A stretch of 64,000 nt of DNA from Sulfurimonas sp. (GCA_030949825.1 JAUZSC010000011.1:26695-90694); one strand, 5' to 3'; shown: positions 1 to 9,615, numbered from the stretch's first letter. The notes: a model not told the origin generated them from the sequence alone. Program-made: numbers and translations.

Positions 1-906
1 CTTGTAATAACTATACTTCTTCTGAACTCTTTTTTCTTTTCATCACTCTCTGTTGCTGAAATTCTAAAAGAACCTAAGGCTTCAGAAATTCTACCTGCAT
101 TTTCTACTATCTCTTTCATTTCACTTTTTGTAGCAGAAACTTTGTGATCCCACCCTTCCATATTTTTGTCAAGTGTAAAGTGTTTTTCTATCAAACAAAC
201 ACCTAATACCACTGATGCCAATGGTATTGCAGTTCCAAGTGTATGGTCTGAAAAACCGATTGGATACTCTGGATATGTAGTCATAAGAGTTTTAATATTA
301 TTAAGATTTACATCTTTATCTTCAGGTGGGTATGTCGCAACACAATGAAGTATAACTATTTGAGTATTTCCAGCATTTTCTATAGTTTTAACTGCTTTAT
401 CAATCTCATAAAGCTCGCTCAATCCTGTCGAGATAATAATAGGCTTATTTTTTTTAGCAAGGTATTCTAAGAAAGGATAATTATTCAAGTCCATTGAAGC
501 AACTTTTATAAAAGGTGTATCCAACTTATCCACTAAAAAATCGGCCTCTGTTTTACTAAAAGGTGTTGATGTACAATCAATACCAACTTCATCAGCAAAT
601 TTTTTCATTTCCAATAATTCATCTTCCGATATAGAATATGCATCAACAATCTCTTCAAGAGTATAATCAGTTCTATCTCTGTAGTCATCAGCTATAAAAT
701 AATTATCTTCAAATTTCTTTTGTGCAAATAGTGTATTTTTTGACCAACTTTGAAATTTAACACAATCGGCACCTGCCTCTTTTGCTTCAACTATTAGTTT
801 TTTTAGCTAACTTCATATCACCGTTATGATTTGAACCTAGTTCAGCAATAATATATGGTTTACAATAATTAAATACCTCTTTATTTTTTGTTAAATTAAT
901 TTTCAT
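1..906 (-). pseudogene. NeuB-family nonulosonic acid synthase, frameshifted and cut by window edge
   Basis: Condenses phosphoenolpyruvate with an N-acetyl-hexosamine to make a nine-carbon sialic-type acid. The minus-strand translation has the N-terminal AELGSNHNGD motif, then VKFQSW, STPFS, and the late ISTGLSEL, GFSDHT and EKHFTLDK blocks typical of NeuB/LegI/PseI. The reading frame breaks near 795, where a run of seven A replaces six (KLAKK then stop), and resumes one base over. Its C-terminus, which would include any antifreeze-like SAF domain, lies beyond position 1. The start at 906 is preceded by AGGA. It is the last gene seen in the glycan operon and a second NeuB besides the one at 5116-6122. 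The exact sugar is not determinable. Confidence 0.8.
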
Positions 907-921
907 TTTATTCATCCTTAA

Positions 922-1732
922 TTAAATTAATTCCCACCAAAGTGGATTTTTAATTTTTTGAGTTCTTAATTCAAGTTTAATCTTTTCTAATCTTTCAATT
1001 TCATCATTATATTTATTAGTAACTTTTTTTAAACTCTCATAATGTAATTTTTTTACTTCAATACCTTTTTTTAGCGATTCTAAATCTAATTCTTTTAATC
1101 CAACCGTATTAGCATCATATTGTCTATAGTAGCTCACAGTTTCATTAGTAAAAATTGCTTTTTTTGCTACCTAACAACAGTAAAGTAAAGATATACCAAT
1201 CAACAGCTATTAAATCATCATAAAGAGATATTTTATCTAAATTTTTTAATAATATTGCTGTATTAGATAATCCAAATATATTTTTATCTCTGATAAATTC
1301 TATATTAATAATAGAATTATTTTCAATTCTATTTGAAATGTATTTTTTTTCATAAATAGCATTTTCATTAAATAAACTTAAATCATTAACTACTATATCA
1401 TTAGTTTTTAATAGCTCAATAGACTTCTCTACTCTATTTTCATCAAAATAATCATCACTATCACCAAAAATTAAAATATCGTAATTATTTTCTATACAAT
1501 AGTTTATACCATACTCCCTATTTTTTGCAATACTATTAGAATATTTCAATTCTATTATATTTAAATTGTTTCCATAATGCATTTTTATTTTATCAAAGTC
1601 ATTATATCCATCATTAACTACAATTATATCAAATTTATTAATTGTTTGATTCTGTAATGAATTGAAAAAATCAATTAAGTACTCTTTTTTCATTGGAAAT
1701 ATTGTCGTTAAAAATGCTATTTTTTTATTCAT
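922..1732 (-). pseudogene. Family 2 glycosyltransferase, frameshifted
   Basis: Likely transfers a sugar during surface-glycan assembly. The N-terminus (KIAFLTTIFPMKKEY) and the IVVNDGYND and IFGDSDDYFDENRVEKS blocks are the GT-A nucleotide-sugar fold with its DxD-like acidic motif. Frame one ends after GSKKSNFY near 1145. The next frame continues as GSKKAIFTNETVSYYRQYD and ends in a coiled-coil-rich tail at 922, so the two ORFs are one gene of roughly 270 residues broken in a run of seven A near 1163. The start ATG overlaps the stop of a 21-codon NeuC remnant in an ATGA arrangement, suggesting translational coupling. The acceptor is unknown. Confidence 0.72.
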
Positions 1733-1794
1733 TTACAATGTCCATATTCAATTCTAGTACCTGTAGCTACATATGTTTTTCTTCTATTTTTCAA
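1729..1794 (-). pseudogene. N-terminal remnant of NeuC-type UDP-GlcNAc 2-epimerase
   Basis: A 21-codon ORF starting with TTG behind an ideal AGGAGG (4-5 bases away) encodes a peptide containing RRKTYVATGTRIEYG. It matches the conserved opening of hydrolysing UDP-GlcNAc 2-epimerases (NeuC/LegG: KICVVTGTRAEYG). It then stops at TGA, overlapping the glycosyltransferase ATG. The rest of neuC is absent, so this is either a deletion scar or a fortuitous leader that now couples translation of the next gene. The identification rests on one short motif. Confidence 0.5.
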
Positions 1795-1803
1795 AATAAC
1801 CTC

Positions 1804-2874
1804 CTATACACTCTTATATTTTTGATTTGGACTTTTTGGTTTATCTGGAATTGTTAATGCTATAAGGTTTAAGTTCAATAGGTTTTTTATGGCTTTTTTT
1901 AATCCCCCAGATAATGATTTTAAACTTAACAATTCAACTAACTCCTGTGATGACAAATCTTTAGTCTCTAGCAAATCCAATATTTTCAATTCAGTCATAT
2001 TTAATTCAGCTTGGGCCTCAGCTTGAGGGGTAGCTTGGTCATTAACTAAAATATGGTTTTCTAATTCATGTAATAATATAGTCGTAGTAAATACCTTTTC
2101 TTCTAGTATTTTTGGGTCACTTCCACCATAAGCTTTAGAATATTTAAACATATTTCTAACCCCACTACCCAACTCTTCCGCAAATCCAATTTCTCTAAAC
2201 ACTTTTGCAATAGATGGATTTTTTGGAAATGGTGTAAAGTTCTCTAGTGTTATCTCTTTAAATTCAGTAGCCTTATTTGCATTTTCAAATACAACTTTAT
2301 CTTTTTGTATTATGAGCTTAGATACAAAAAGATTACTATACTCTCTATGCATAAGTAAATTTACAATTGCTTCTCTTAGGATGGCATCAATTTTATGAAA
2401 AGGAATAGCATTTTGTATAGTTAAATCTTTACCAAAAAGTAAAATACCAGCTAAGGTTATACCCTCTTTTGATGTTTCTACATCTTTTTTATAAAGCCCT
2501 GAACTTTTAAGTATTTCCATATCTGACATAGTTTCCCATGTATGCATTCCGTGATTATTGTTTTTTGCCATTATTCTAGCTCTATCAAATAGCTTAGGTT
2601 CTAAATCATCCATAGATATATGATGAAACACCTTACTTTCACTAAAATAATTTTGTTTTTGTATGTACATAGAGGCTACTTGATTTGTGTTATTTGTTAT
2701 GTCTAAATCACTATCCCCATTTCTATCAAATATTTTACCATTGAGTCTATGCACTTGTGAACTTTGAGGAACATACACATAAAGGAGTGTCTTATCTTTA
2801 ATATCTTTTCTTTGTAACTCTAAGTACAAAGGTGGATTTATTTTTTGAACATTGTTAATATGGTTTAATTGCAT
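1804..2874 (-). CDS. AlbA_2/RecG-like regulator, N-terminally truncated
   Basis: A 356-residue protein of the 'ATP-dependent DNA helicase RecG-like / AlbA_2' transcriptional-regulator family. It begins inside what is normally the AlbA_2 (Schlafen-like) DNA-binding domain. The central region (AILREAIVNLLMHREYSN, FREIGFAEELGSGVRNM) is the GHKL-like block seen in its neighbour at 2900. A C-terminal winged-helix-like region (TELKILDLLETKDLSSQELVE) follows. The missing start of the DNA-binding domain suggests truncation or an unrecognised upstream frameshift. Its role is unknown; such genes often sit in accessory islands. Its stop overlaps the Shine-Dalgarno of the NeuC remnant. Confidence 0.65.
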   Translation of the reverse strand: MQLNHINNVQKINPPLYLELQRKDIKDKTLLYVYVPQSSQVHRLNGKIFDRNGDSDLDITNNTNQVASMYIQKQNYFSESKVFHHISMDDLEPKLFDRARIMAKNNNHGMHTWETMSDMEILKSSGLYKKDVETSKEGITLAGILLFGKDLTIQNAIPFHKIDAILREAIVNLLMHREYSNLFVSKLIIQKDKVVFENANKATEFKEITLENFTPFPKNPSIAKVFREIGFAEELGSGVRNMFKYSKAYGGSDPKILEEKVFTTTILLHELENHILVNDQATPQAEAQAELNMTELKILDLLETKDLSSQELVELLSLKSLSGGLKKAIKNLLNLNLIALTIPDKPKSPNQKYKSV

Positions 2875-2899
2875 ATTTGACTCTTTGATATAAAGTTAC

Positions 2900-4114
2900 T
2901 CATTTCGCTACATACCCTCCTGTTTTAGATGCACCTTTAAATTCTATTTTATCTTGGTCTTTAAGTTGCTTAAGCCATCGTTCTATATTTTTTACAGATG
3001 TATTTAACTCTTTAGCAAAAAATGTTGAGCGTTTGTTTGGTGCTTTTTTAATAGTTTCATATAAAAGATTTACACCCTCATTTACACCCTCATTTTTATA
3101 AAAAGTAGTAATAACAGCCGTCCATTCATACTCAAAAGTTGGTTTAGTTAGTCCATACTCTACACATTGATTTATAATATTTAAAGTCCCTCTACCCCAA
3201 TTTTCTATATACCCGCACTTATAAAATACACTTGCCATAGTTGGGTTAAATGGTTTTGACTGATGTGGTTGATTAAACTTTTCTATGGGTACTTCACTGC
3301 TTAAAGTAGCACCGTTATACATAACAAGTTTATCATCATATACTTTTATCTGTAAATTTGATGTGTTTGTATAGTCTCTATGTATCAGTGCATTTATTAC
3401 CGCTTCTCTGAGTGCTTCATACGGATACTCTAATTTTTCTCGTCTATGCATACCCTCATAAGATATATATGCTTTTAGATATTTTAACCTCAACACATCC
3501 ATTATCATATCAACTTGTTCTATCAAGTTTCCTTCTATTATATCACTACTTTGAATGTCTGTTTCACTTAAAAATCGTCCTATTTTAGAGTGAGACTGTA
3601 TATAGTATTTTTGAGGATCTTTTGCAAAAAGTAAAATAGCTGCTCTTTTGATATATTTTCCATCATATAGATTTAACTTTTGTAAAAATTGTTCAAGATT
3701 TGTTTCATTTTGTATATTTGGCACTCTATCTTTAGCTAAGATTTTAAACTTTTCTATGGTGTTAAGGTCTACCTCATCAAGTGTAAAATTTTCTTCTACG
3801 ATGTCATCCCAAGTTTTTCCATACTTTTTAAGTAAAAAATTTGTTAAATTTCCACCATTTAACTCTATATATTCTTTTTCATCAGCTTGTTTTAAAATCA
3901 CATCAACTAAAAGTCCAAGTTTATTGTTTATTTTATTTGGCAAAACTTCAATAATCTTTTTTATATCTTCTAATCCAATTATGTTGGAATTATCATCTAT
4001 CCCAATATATAAAATTCCACCATCAGTATTAGCAAATGCACAAATAGTTTTAAGATATTCATTTTTCCATATCTGTTTAAATTCAACAGTTTGAGACTCT
4101 AAAATATTAAGCAT
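2900..4114 (-). CDS. AlbA_2-domain putative transcriptional regulator
   Basis: A 404-residue protein. Residues 1-75 are the AlbA_2 domain (ESQTVEFKQIWKNEYLKTIC, ANTDGGILYIGIDD). The middle is a RecG-like ATPase-fold block (ALREAVINALIHRDYTN; GYIENWGRGTLNII) and the end is a helix-turn-helix (FAKELNTSVKNIERWLKQLK). After residue 85 the sequence jumps from EYIELN to GGNLTNFLLKKYGKTW. Family members normally have about 25 more residues there, including a GxYYxRSGS stretch, so an in-frame internal deletion is likely. It lies between RhuM-Fic and a truncated paralogue, all on the minus strand. Family function is poorly defined. Confidence 0.72.
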   Translation of the reverse strand: MLNILESQTVEFKQIWKNEYLKTICAFANTDGGILYIGIDDNSNIIGLEDIKKIIEVLPNKINNKLGLLVDVILKQADEKEYIELNGGNLTNFLLKKYGKTWDDIVEENFTLDEVDLNTIEKFKILAKDRVPNIQNETNLEQFLQKLNLYDGKYIKRAAILLFAKDPQKYYIQSHSKIGRFLSETDIQSSDIIEGNLIEQVDMIMDVLRLKYLKAYISYEGMHRREKLEYPYEALREAVINALIHRDYTNTSNLQIKVYDDKLVMYNGATLSSEVPIEKFNQPHQSKPFNPTMASVFYKCGYIENWGRGTLNIINQCVEYGLTKPTFEYEWTAVITTFYKNEGVNEGVNLLYETIKKAPNKRSTFFAKELNTSVKNIERWLKQLKDQDKIEFKGASKTGGYVAK

Positions 4115-4132
4115 TACTTACAACTAAGTCAT

Positions 4133-5119
4133 TCATATTAAATCATCCTCTTTCTCAAAGATAAGATGTTTAATAAGTTTTATCAAAAGATCTTTTTCAT
4201 TAGGGTTACTACTTGCGACTAAAAGGGTAAGTGTTGTGAGTGCATTTTCATTTATTTTCTTTTCCCCATTTGATTTATAGAGATAATCACACTTATTTAA
4301 GAAATATATAAACAAAAAAGAAGCACTGCGTTTGTTCCCATCGTTAAAAGGATGGTCTTTGATGATAAAATAGAGTAAATGAGAAGCTTTATCTTCAATA
4401 CTAGGATAGAGTTCCATCCCTCCAAATGTCTGATATAAATTCCCTATAATTCCATCAAGTTCATCTGCTTTTTCATTAGCAAATAATTTTGTTGCTTCTT
4501 TTTTCTTCATAAGCTCTTTTTTAAGAGTAGCAAGAATATCTTTAGTTTCACTATAAGTAAGTTTATAAGAAGTTTCTTTTCCTTCAAAATCTTCTATAGA
4601 ACTTTTATCATACTCTTCAAGTAGAGAGAGTGTTTTTGTGTATGTTTTAAGAAGAGAAAATATCTCTTCTCCTTGTTCTATCTCTTTAGATGCTAAAAAA
4701 TCTATCGTTGCTTTTAAGTTGTTAAGCAACTCTTTTGTAGTAGAGAGCTTTTTTTCATTTACGGCATAACCATCTATGAGATATTTTTTTAAAATTGAGC
4801 TTGCCCATTTTCTAAACTTAGTGGCTAATTTTGAATTGACTCTATATCCTATAGCGATTATCATATCGAGGTTATAAAACTCAACGGTTCTTTTAACCTC
4901 TCTTTTTCCTTCCACTTGAATTGTTTCCATTTTGGAAATAGTTGAAAAGTCTAACTCATCTTCTGCTAAAATATTTTTTATATGCTTATTTATGGCTGGA
5001 ACTTTTGTTCCAAAAAGCATTGCAACTTGTTTTTGTGTTGCCCAAACTGTTTCATGTTCACCATCTCCACGAAACTCAATAGCTCCACTCTCCCCCTGAA
5101 ATATCTCTACATTTTTCAT
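4133..5119 (-). CDS. RhuM-family protein with C-terminal Fic domain
   Basis: 328 residues. The first ~125 form the RhuM/Bro-N-like domain (TVWATQKQVAMLFGT, EVKRTVEFYNLDMIIAIGYR, ATKFRKWASSILKKYL). A coiled-coil-prone linker follows. The C-terminal part carries the Fic catalytic motif HPFNDGNKRS at about residue 256. Fic enzymes transfer AMP or another nucleotide-derived group to proteins and often act as toxins; no separate antitoxin is evident next to it. The start ATG overlaps the stop of neuB (5116-5119), so it has been fitted into the glycan operon. A second RhuM protein with a different effector lies at 9616-10452. Confidence 0.88.
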   Translation of the reverse strand: MKNVEIFQGESGAIEFRGDGEHETVWATQKQVAMLFGTKVPAINKHIKNILAEDELDFSTISKMETIQVEGKREVKRTVEFYNLDMIIAIGYRVNSKLATKFRKWASSILKKYLIDGYAVNEKKLSTTKELLNNLKATIDFLASKEIEQGEEIFSLLKTYTKTLSLLEEYDKSSIEDFEGKETSYKLTYSETKDILATLKKELMKKKEATKLFANEKADELDGIIGNLYQTFGGMELYPSIEDKASHLLYFIIKDHPFNDGNKRSASFLFIYFLNKCDYLYKSNGEKKINENALTTLTLLVASSNPNEKDLLIKLIKHLIFEKEDDLI

Positions 5120-6122
5120 ATCAACTCATCTTCAGCATAATCTTTACTAGCAACACTTCCAACTATCTCATCCCATCTCATTGGACTTATACCATTCCCA
5201 GGTCTTTTAATAGCGAGATTATCTTCACTAAGGAGTTCACCTTTTTTTATGGCTTTACTTGCTACAAGTGATTTTCTAGCAACTTTCATATTTGGAGTTT
5301 CACTTTTTGAAGGTTTTTTTATACTACTTCCTAGAGCTAGTTCAATGTTTCGTATTGCTTTTACCATTGCTTTGAGTTCTTCAGGTTCCAAAGAAGCTTT
5401 GTGATCTGGTCCTTGCATAGTTTTGTCAAGTGTACAATGCTTTTCAATGCAAGAAGCACCCATCGCAACAGCAGCGATATCTACTTCTATGCCTAAAGTG
5501 TGGTCACTATATCCAAACGCCACATCAAAAGTTTTACCAATAGTTAACATAGCGTTTAAGTTTACATCTTCCATAGGAGTTGGGTACATTGTGTTTGCAT
5601 GAAGTACGGTGATGTTTTCTTTTGAAGTTCCTGATTGTGTCAAAATATCTAGTGCATCTTCTATCTCGCCAATATCTGCCATACCAGTAGAAAGGATTAC
5701 TTTTTTATCAAGTTTACCAATATGTCGTAGATAGGGAAGATTAGTAATTTCCCCACTAGGAATTTTAAATATCTCTAAACCTAAGGAGTTTAAAAGTTCT
5801 ATACTCTCATGGTCAAATGGTGTTGAGAGAAACATCATGTTTTTAGAATTACAATACTCTATAAGTTGATGATGAGTATCTACATCTAATTCTAATTTTT
5901 TAACATATTAAATTGGCTCTTGTCACCATCTCCAATATTTTCTTTTTGGTACTCTGCTTTTTGTGCATTTTTACTTACAAGTTTTTCTGCTTTAAATGTT
6001 TGAAATTTTACTGCATCTACACCAGCTTCAACAGCTACATCTATGAGTTCTTTTGCAAGTTCAAGGGAGCCATTATGATTAACTCCAGCTTCTGCGATTA
6101 TAAATACTTTATTTGACTTCAA
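5116..6122 (-). pseudogene. neuB: NeuB/LegI-type nonulosonic acid synthase, frameshifted
   Basis: Makes a legionaminic/neuraminic-type acid from PEP and a hexosamine. Segment one (from 6122) has IIAEAGVNHNGS and DAVKFQTFKAEKLVSK. Segment two has FLSTPFDHESIELL, ILSTGMADIGEI, YSDHTLGIEV, IEKHCTLDKTMQGPDHK and a C-terminal SAF domain (ARKSLVASKAIKKGE, KRPGNGISP). Together they give a full-length protein of ~335 residues. The frame is lost near 5906, where six A stand in place of seven (NMLKN-stop instead of NMLKKLELD). The start is TTG at 6122, overlapping the formyltransferase stop. Its first codons lie in a tandem duplication. LegI versus NeuB cannot be decided from sequence alone. Confidence 0.85.
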
Positions 6123-6247
6123 ATCTATCTCCTACTCTAAACTTACCATCATATTCATATTCTACTACTTTTACAAAATTATCATTTGTTTTTACTAAAA
6201 ATCCATCATTATCTTTGTTTAAAACTGCACCGATTACACATTTATAT
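6027..6247. repeat. 221-bp direct tandem repeat, copy 1
   Basis: Identical by eye to 6248-6468 and directly abutting it. The unit spans the 3' end of the formyltransferase and the 5' end of neuB. This copy is part of the intact neuB start. Confidence 0.95.
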
Positions 6248-6468
6248 TTCAACAGCTACATCTATGAGTTCTTTTGCAAGTTCAAGGGAGCCATTATGAT
6301 TAACTCCAGCTTCTGCGATTATAAATACTTTATTTGACTTCAAATCTATCTCCTACTCTAAACTTACCATCATATTCATATTCTACTACTTTTACAAAAT
6401 TATCATTTGTTTTTACTAAAAATCCATCATTATCTTTGTTTAAAACTGCACCGATTACACATTTATAT
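6248..6468. repeat. 221-bp direct tandem repeat, copy 2
   Basis: Second unit of the tandem duplication. It carries the true 3' end of the formyltransferase (stop at 6330) and an orphan neuB beginning from the TTG at 6343. That beginning runs about 32 codons, then stops just across the repeat junction. Neither full gene is destroyed by the duplication. Confidence 0.95.
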
Positions 6469-7139
6469 GAGGGGGCATTTTTTATTTCTTCAACTTTATT
6501 TATTTTCATCTCTTCTCCATTAATAAAGGCTCTTGCCATTGGAGCAGGATTACAAATTGCTCGAACAAAATTAAAAATCTCTCTACTTGTTTGATTCCAA
6601 TTCAAGATTTCATCCCCTATTTTTCTTTGTGTACAATAAAACCCTACACTATTAAGAGTAGTTTGCTTTATTGGTTCAATATTTGATTGCTGAAGTAATT
6701 TTATACTATCATATAAAATATTAGCACATTCCATAAATGACACTTCTAACAATGTTTGGTAAGTATAACTATTTTTGATTTTATAACTTCTTTGCATTAT
6801 TATATCTCCTGTATCTATGCCACTATCTACATAGTGCACAGTTATCCCAAACTCTTGTTCATCATTAATGAGAACCCAGTTTAAAATATTTCTACCTCTA
6901 TAGAACGGTAGTTTACCTGCATGACAATTTATAGTTTTTAGTCTACACATATTTATAATATCTTTTTTAAAGATTTGATTAAAAGACATTGAAACAAATA
7001 AATCACAATTATACTTCTTTACTTTTTCTAAAAAATTATTAGAATTTATATCTTTATATTTTAAATATTCAATACTATATTTATCACAATATTCTTTTAA
7101 TACTTCATCACTTGTATCATATCTCACACAGATAAACAT
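6330..7139 (-). CDS. Sugar N-formyltransferase (methionyl-tRNA formyltransferase-like)
   Basis: Probably transfers a formyl group from N10-formyltetrahydrofolate to an amino sugar on the way to an N-formylated surface glycan. The core has INCHAGKLPFYRGRNILNW (the Asn-His pair of the formyltransferase active site) and FGITVHYVDSGIDTGDII, ending in a small C-terminal domain. The first ATG is at 7139. In-frame sequence upstream to about 7217 reads KIGYFADGKWSHEAFKKII, which looks like the real N-terminus but has no standard start and overlaps the neuD stop, so the start may be damaged or non-canonical. The neuD and neuB neighbours point to a sialic-type sugar as substrate. Confidence 0.8.
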   Translation of the reverse strand: MFICVRYDTSDEVLKEYCDKYSIEYLKYKDINSNNFLEKVKKYNCDLFVSMSFNQIFKKDIINMCRLKTINCHAGKLPFYRGRNILNWVLINDEQEFGITVHYVDSGIDTGDIIMQRSYKIKNSYTYQTLLEVSFMECANILYDSIKLLQQSNIEPIKQTTLNSVGFYCTQRKIGDEILNWNQTSREIFNFVRAICNPAPMARAFINGEEMKINKVEEIKNAPSYKCVIGAVLNKDNDGFLVKTNDNFVKVVEYEYDGKFRVGDRFEVK

Positions 7140-7210
7140 TATCTCAATAGTATTATCAGAGATTATTTTTTTAAATGCTTCATGACTCCATTTACCATCA
7201 GCGAAATAAC

Positions 7211-7804
7211 CTATTTTAAGAGAGTTGTACCCCCCCCTATAACAGAATTTGCTTTTATTTCTATATATTCTTTTGCCATTGAATTACTCCCAAAAAATGT
7301 ATTTTTTCTAACTACTGTTCCACCATTTATGATACTTCCTGTACTAATATGACAATTATCCTCTACTGTTGAATCATGCTCAACTAATGCCTTTGTATTT
7401 ATGATACAATTTTTACCGATTTTAGCATCTGCATTTACTAATGCTTGATGCATTATAATTGTACCTTCATCTATAAAAGAGTGCTTAGAAACATAAGATA
7501 GTGGAGATTTAACAACTGGCATTTTATAGCCTATATCTTTTAAAATATTAAAAAGCTTGACTCTTAAACTATTTGACTTAATTTGTCCTACCGTTACTAC
7601 TGCATATGTATAAGTCTTATGTAATCTTTCTAAGTCATCATCACAGCCAATAACTTCGTAGCCCAATACTTTTTGCCCTAATAACTCTTTCTTATCTATA
7701 ATTCCAGCAATAGTATATTTACCCTCAGATTCAATAACATCAATCACTGATTTACAATGTCCACCACCACCTATGAGAAGTATTTTTGGTTGTAGAGTAG
7801 ACAT
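7211..7804 (-). CDS. neuD: NeuD/PglD-family sugar O- or N-acetyltransferase, start interrupted by group II intron
   Basis: Acetylates a nonulosonic acid or its amino-sugar precursor using acetyl-CoA. It has the N-terminal Rossmann-like PglD domain (KILLIGGGGHCKSVIDVIE) and a C-terminal left-handed parallel beta-helix of hexapeptide repeats (DAKIGKNCIINTKALVEHDS, NCHISTGSIINGGTVV). The unspliced reading frame starts at 7804 inside the intron and gives M-S-T-L-Q-P-K-I-L-L. If the intron (7792-9615) is removed, the upstream ...ATGA joins AACCAAAA to give ATG-AAA-CCA-AAA (M-K-P-K-I-L-L), the natural family start. In the spliced transcript that ATG also overlaps the TGA of the upstream RhuM gene. 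Confidence 0.88.
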   Translation of the reverse strand: MSTLQPKILLIGGGGHCKSVIDVIESEGKYTIAGIIDKKELLGQKVLGYEVIGCDDDLERLHKTYTYAVVTVGQIKSNSLRVKLFNILKDIGYKMPVVKSPLSYVSKHSFIDEGTIIMHQALVNADAKIGKNCIINTKALVEHDSTVEDNCHISTGSIINGGTVVRKNTFFGSNSMAKEYIEIKANSVIGGGTTLLK

Positions 7805-7815
7805 CGCCACCCTCC
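7802..7815 (-). promoter_or_regulatory. Intron-borne Shine-Dalgarno and start codon in domain VI
   Basis: On the minus strand the 3' arm of domain VI reads GGAGG, six bases, ATG. The ATG is 13 bases before the splice site and in frame with neuD. The GGAGG can pair with CACCTCC in the 5' arm of the same domain, so a folded domain VI would hide it. Confidence 0.75.
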
Positions 7816-7860
7816 TTTTTATTTAATTTAATATTTCGGAGGTGCAGAATGCCCCTCACA

Positions 7861-7893
7861 GAACCGTACTTGAAGATTTCCCTCATACGGCTC
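7861..7893 (-). ncRNA. Group II intron domain V, copy 1
   Basis: A 33-base hairpin opening GAGCCGTATGAGGG and closing AAGTACGGTTC on the minus strand, the most conserved part of the group II ribozyme. It lies a few bases downstream of the intron ORF stop and is identical in copy 2. Confidence 0.93.
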
Positions 7894-7899
7894 TTCAAT

Positions 7900-9242
7900 T
7901 TAACTCACAAACTCATGAGATAAAGTGTAGAAATTATGTTTTATACTTGGTTGTGGAAGTGGGTATAGAGTTAAGTAATTATATAATTTACTCCAACTCA
8001 TACTTTTCTTCTGGCTTCTACGATTTAACCATTTATGAACCATTTTTAAAGCTAAAGAGTAATACCTTTTAATAGATGGGAAGTTTCCACTTACTCCATA
8101 GTATTGAAAGTGTCCTCTTAGTTTAGCTTGTAGTATTTTCCACCACTCTTTTGTAGGGACTAAGTTTCTTATCTGTTTTAACCAAATATTCAACTCTTTT
8201 ATTTTAGCTCTAAATTTCTTCATTGCTGTTTTTCGCCCTACTTTAAAGTATCCTTTTCTTGTTTTATCACTAAAGTGAGTAAAACCTAAAAAGTCAAATG
8301 TATTGGCTTTACGATTTTTATTTTGAGAGTTACCTCTTTCAAATCTACCAAACGAGAAGACTCTTGTTTTATCAGGATGTAGCGTTAATCCATATTTGTT
8401 AAATCGTTTGTATAGTGCTGATACTATTTTATTAGCATCATCTTTATATTGAACTAAGCATACGAAATCATCGGCGTAGCGAACAAGTTCGCAGTATCCT
8501 CTGATATGTGTTTTTACCTCTTTTTCAAACCAAGTATCTAAAACATAGTGCAAAAATATATTAGCTAATAGTGGACTTAAGATACTTCCTTGAGGAGTAC
8601 CTACATCTGTTTTAATAAGTAGATTATCATCAATATATCCTGCTTTTAGAAATCTCTTTATTAGAAATATCAAACTACTGTCTTTTATTCTAATATTTAG
8701 GAACTCTATCAACATATTGTGGTTTACATTATCAAAGAAACCTTTGATGTCTGCTTCTACAATATGATTTACAGGTTTACTCATAATAGTTGTATCTATT
8801 TGGTTAAGTGCTTGATGTGTATTTCTTTTGGTCTAAAACCATAAGAGCAATCTAAAAAGTCCATCTCATAGATACTTTGCAATATTTGTGATATACCACT
8901 CTCTACTATCTTATTTTCAATAGTTGAAATTCCTAAGGGTCTTGTTTCACTATTCCCTTTAGGGATATACACTCTTTTTGCAGGAAGTGGTCTAAAAGAT
9001 TTATTTTTCAATCTTTGCACTAGCTTTCTCAGATTTTCATCCAAATTACTATTATAATCTTGCCAGCTTACTTTATCTATTCCTACTGCCTTGTTTCTAG
9101 CAAGGTTGTTGTAGCAATCTTTTAGGAACTCTACATTTAGATGATGAGCTAAGCTCTCAAACTGAAATGTTTTATTCTCTTTCGCACACTTTGATAGAGA
9201 AGATAATTTATACAAAGTGTTATTCAACTCCGAGTTTGACAT
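7900..9242 (-). pseudogene. ltrA: Group II intron reverse transcriptase/maturase, copy 1, frameshifted
   Basis: Needed for intron splicing and retrohoming. It has the same architecture as the intact copy at 60805: reverse-transcriptase domain with YADD, then maturase domain X, with no HNH endonuclease. The frame is lost near 8828, where one T is missing from a run relative to copy 2 (FRPKEIHIKHLTK-stop instead of FRPKRNTHQALNQ). The start ATG at 9242 has a strong AAGGAGGT ribosome site. If the indel is real this copy cannot make its own maturase and would depend on copy 2. Confidence 0.92.
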
Positions 9243-9615
9243 TGTTAAGTTACCTCCTTACATTAAATTGTTAATCCCTTCGAGTGGTTTATTTCAACCT
9301 CAATAGGCATTACCCTATTTACACCTCTACTATGGATTAATCCGACTGCCTTGTGAAATTACACCCTAACCTCTTCGGCTCTAGGCATAACATTCAGAAA
9401 TCACAAGGCTCTCCCAAGTTCCAAAACAATCAATTCATCAAATATTACGGGGCTCAACACCTTCACGCCGAAGCATTGTGGCTGATAGACTGCCCTTACT
9501 ACAGCTTCATATTATTTGTTACCGCCTAATATGTGTAGTTTGGTTTCAGGCTGATGGCTAATCTTTACCTGAGCTGGATTGTCCAGCTTGATTGCCTTAG
9601 CTTTGCTTGGCACAC

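Larger units (their letters stand above)
7792..9615 (-). mobile_element. Group II intron, full length, copy 1, inserted in the neuD start codon region
   Basis: A ribozyme retroelement of 1824 bp. The 5' end is GTGTGCC (9615 inward), matching the GUGYG consensus. Domain V lies at 7861-7893. The 3' end is CTACTCTAC with the presumed branch A at -7, as in Ll.LtrB. It encodes a reverse transcriptase/maturase. The exon junction is ATGA|AA, and joining the exons restores a clean neuD start. It is nearly identical to 60697-62345: three substitutions and one indel noticed over ~1650 bases, implying recent movement. An intron segment reading ATTGTTTT (9423-9430) is complementary to AAAACAAT in the 5' exon (9618-9625), a possible exon-binding site, though it stops two bases short of the junction. 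Confidence 0.93.

Noticed and set aside
6027..6468. Overlapping plus-strand ORFs in the duplicated region
   Set aside because: They are antisense shadows of neuB and the formyltransferase, duplicated along with the 221-bp repeat.
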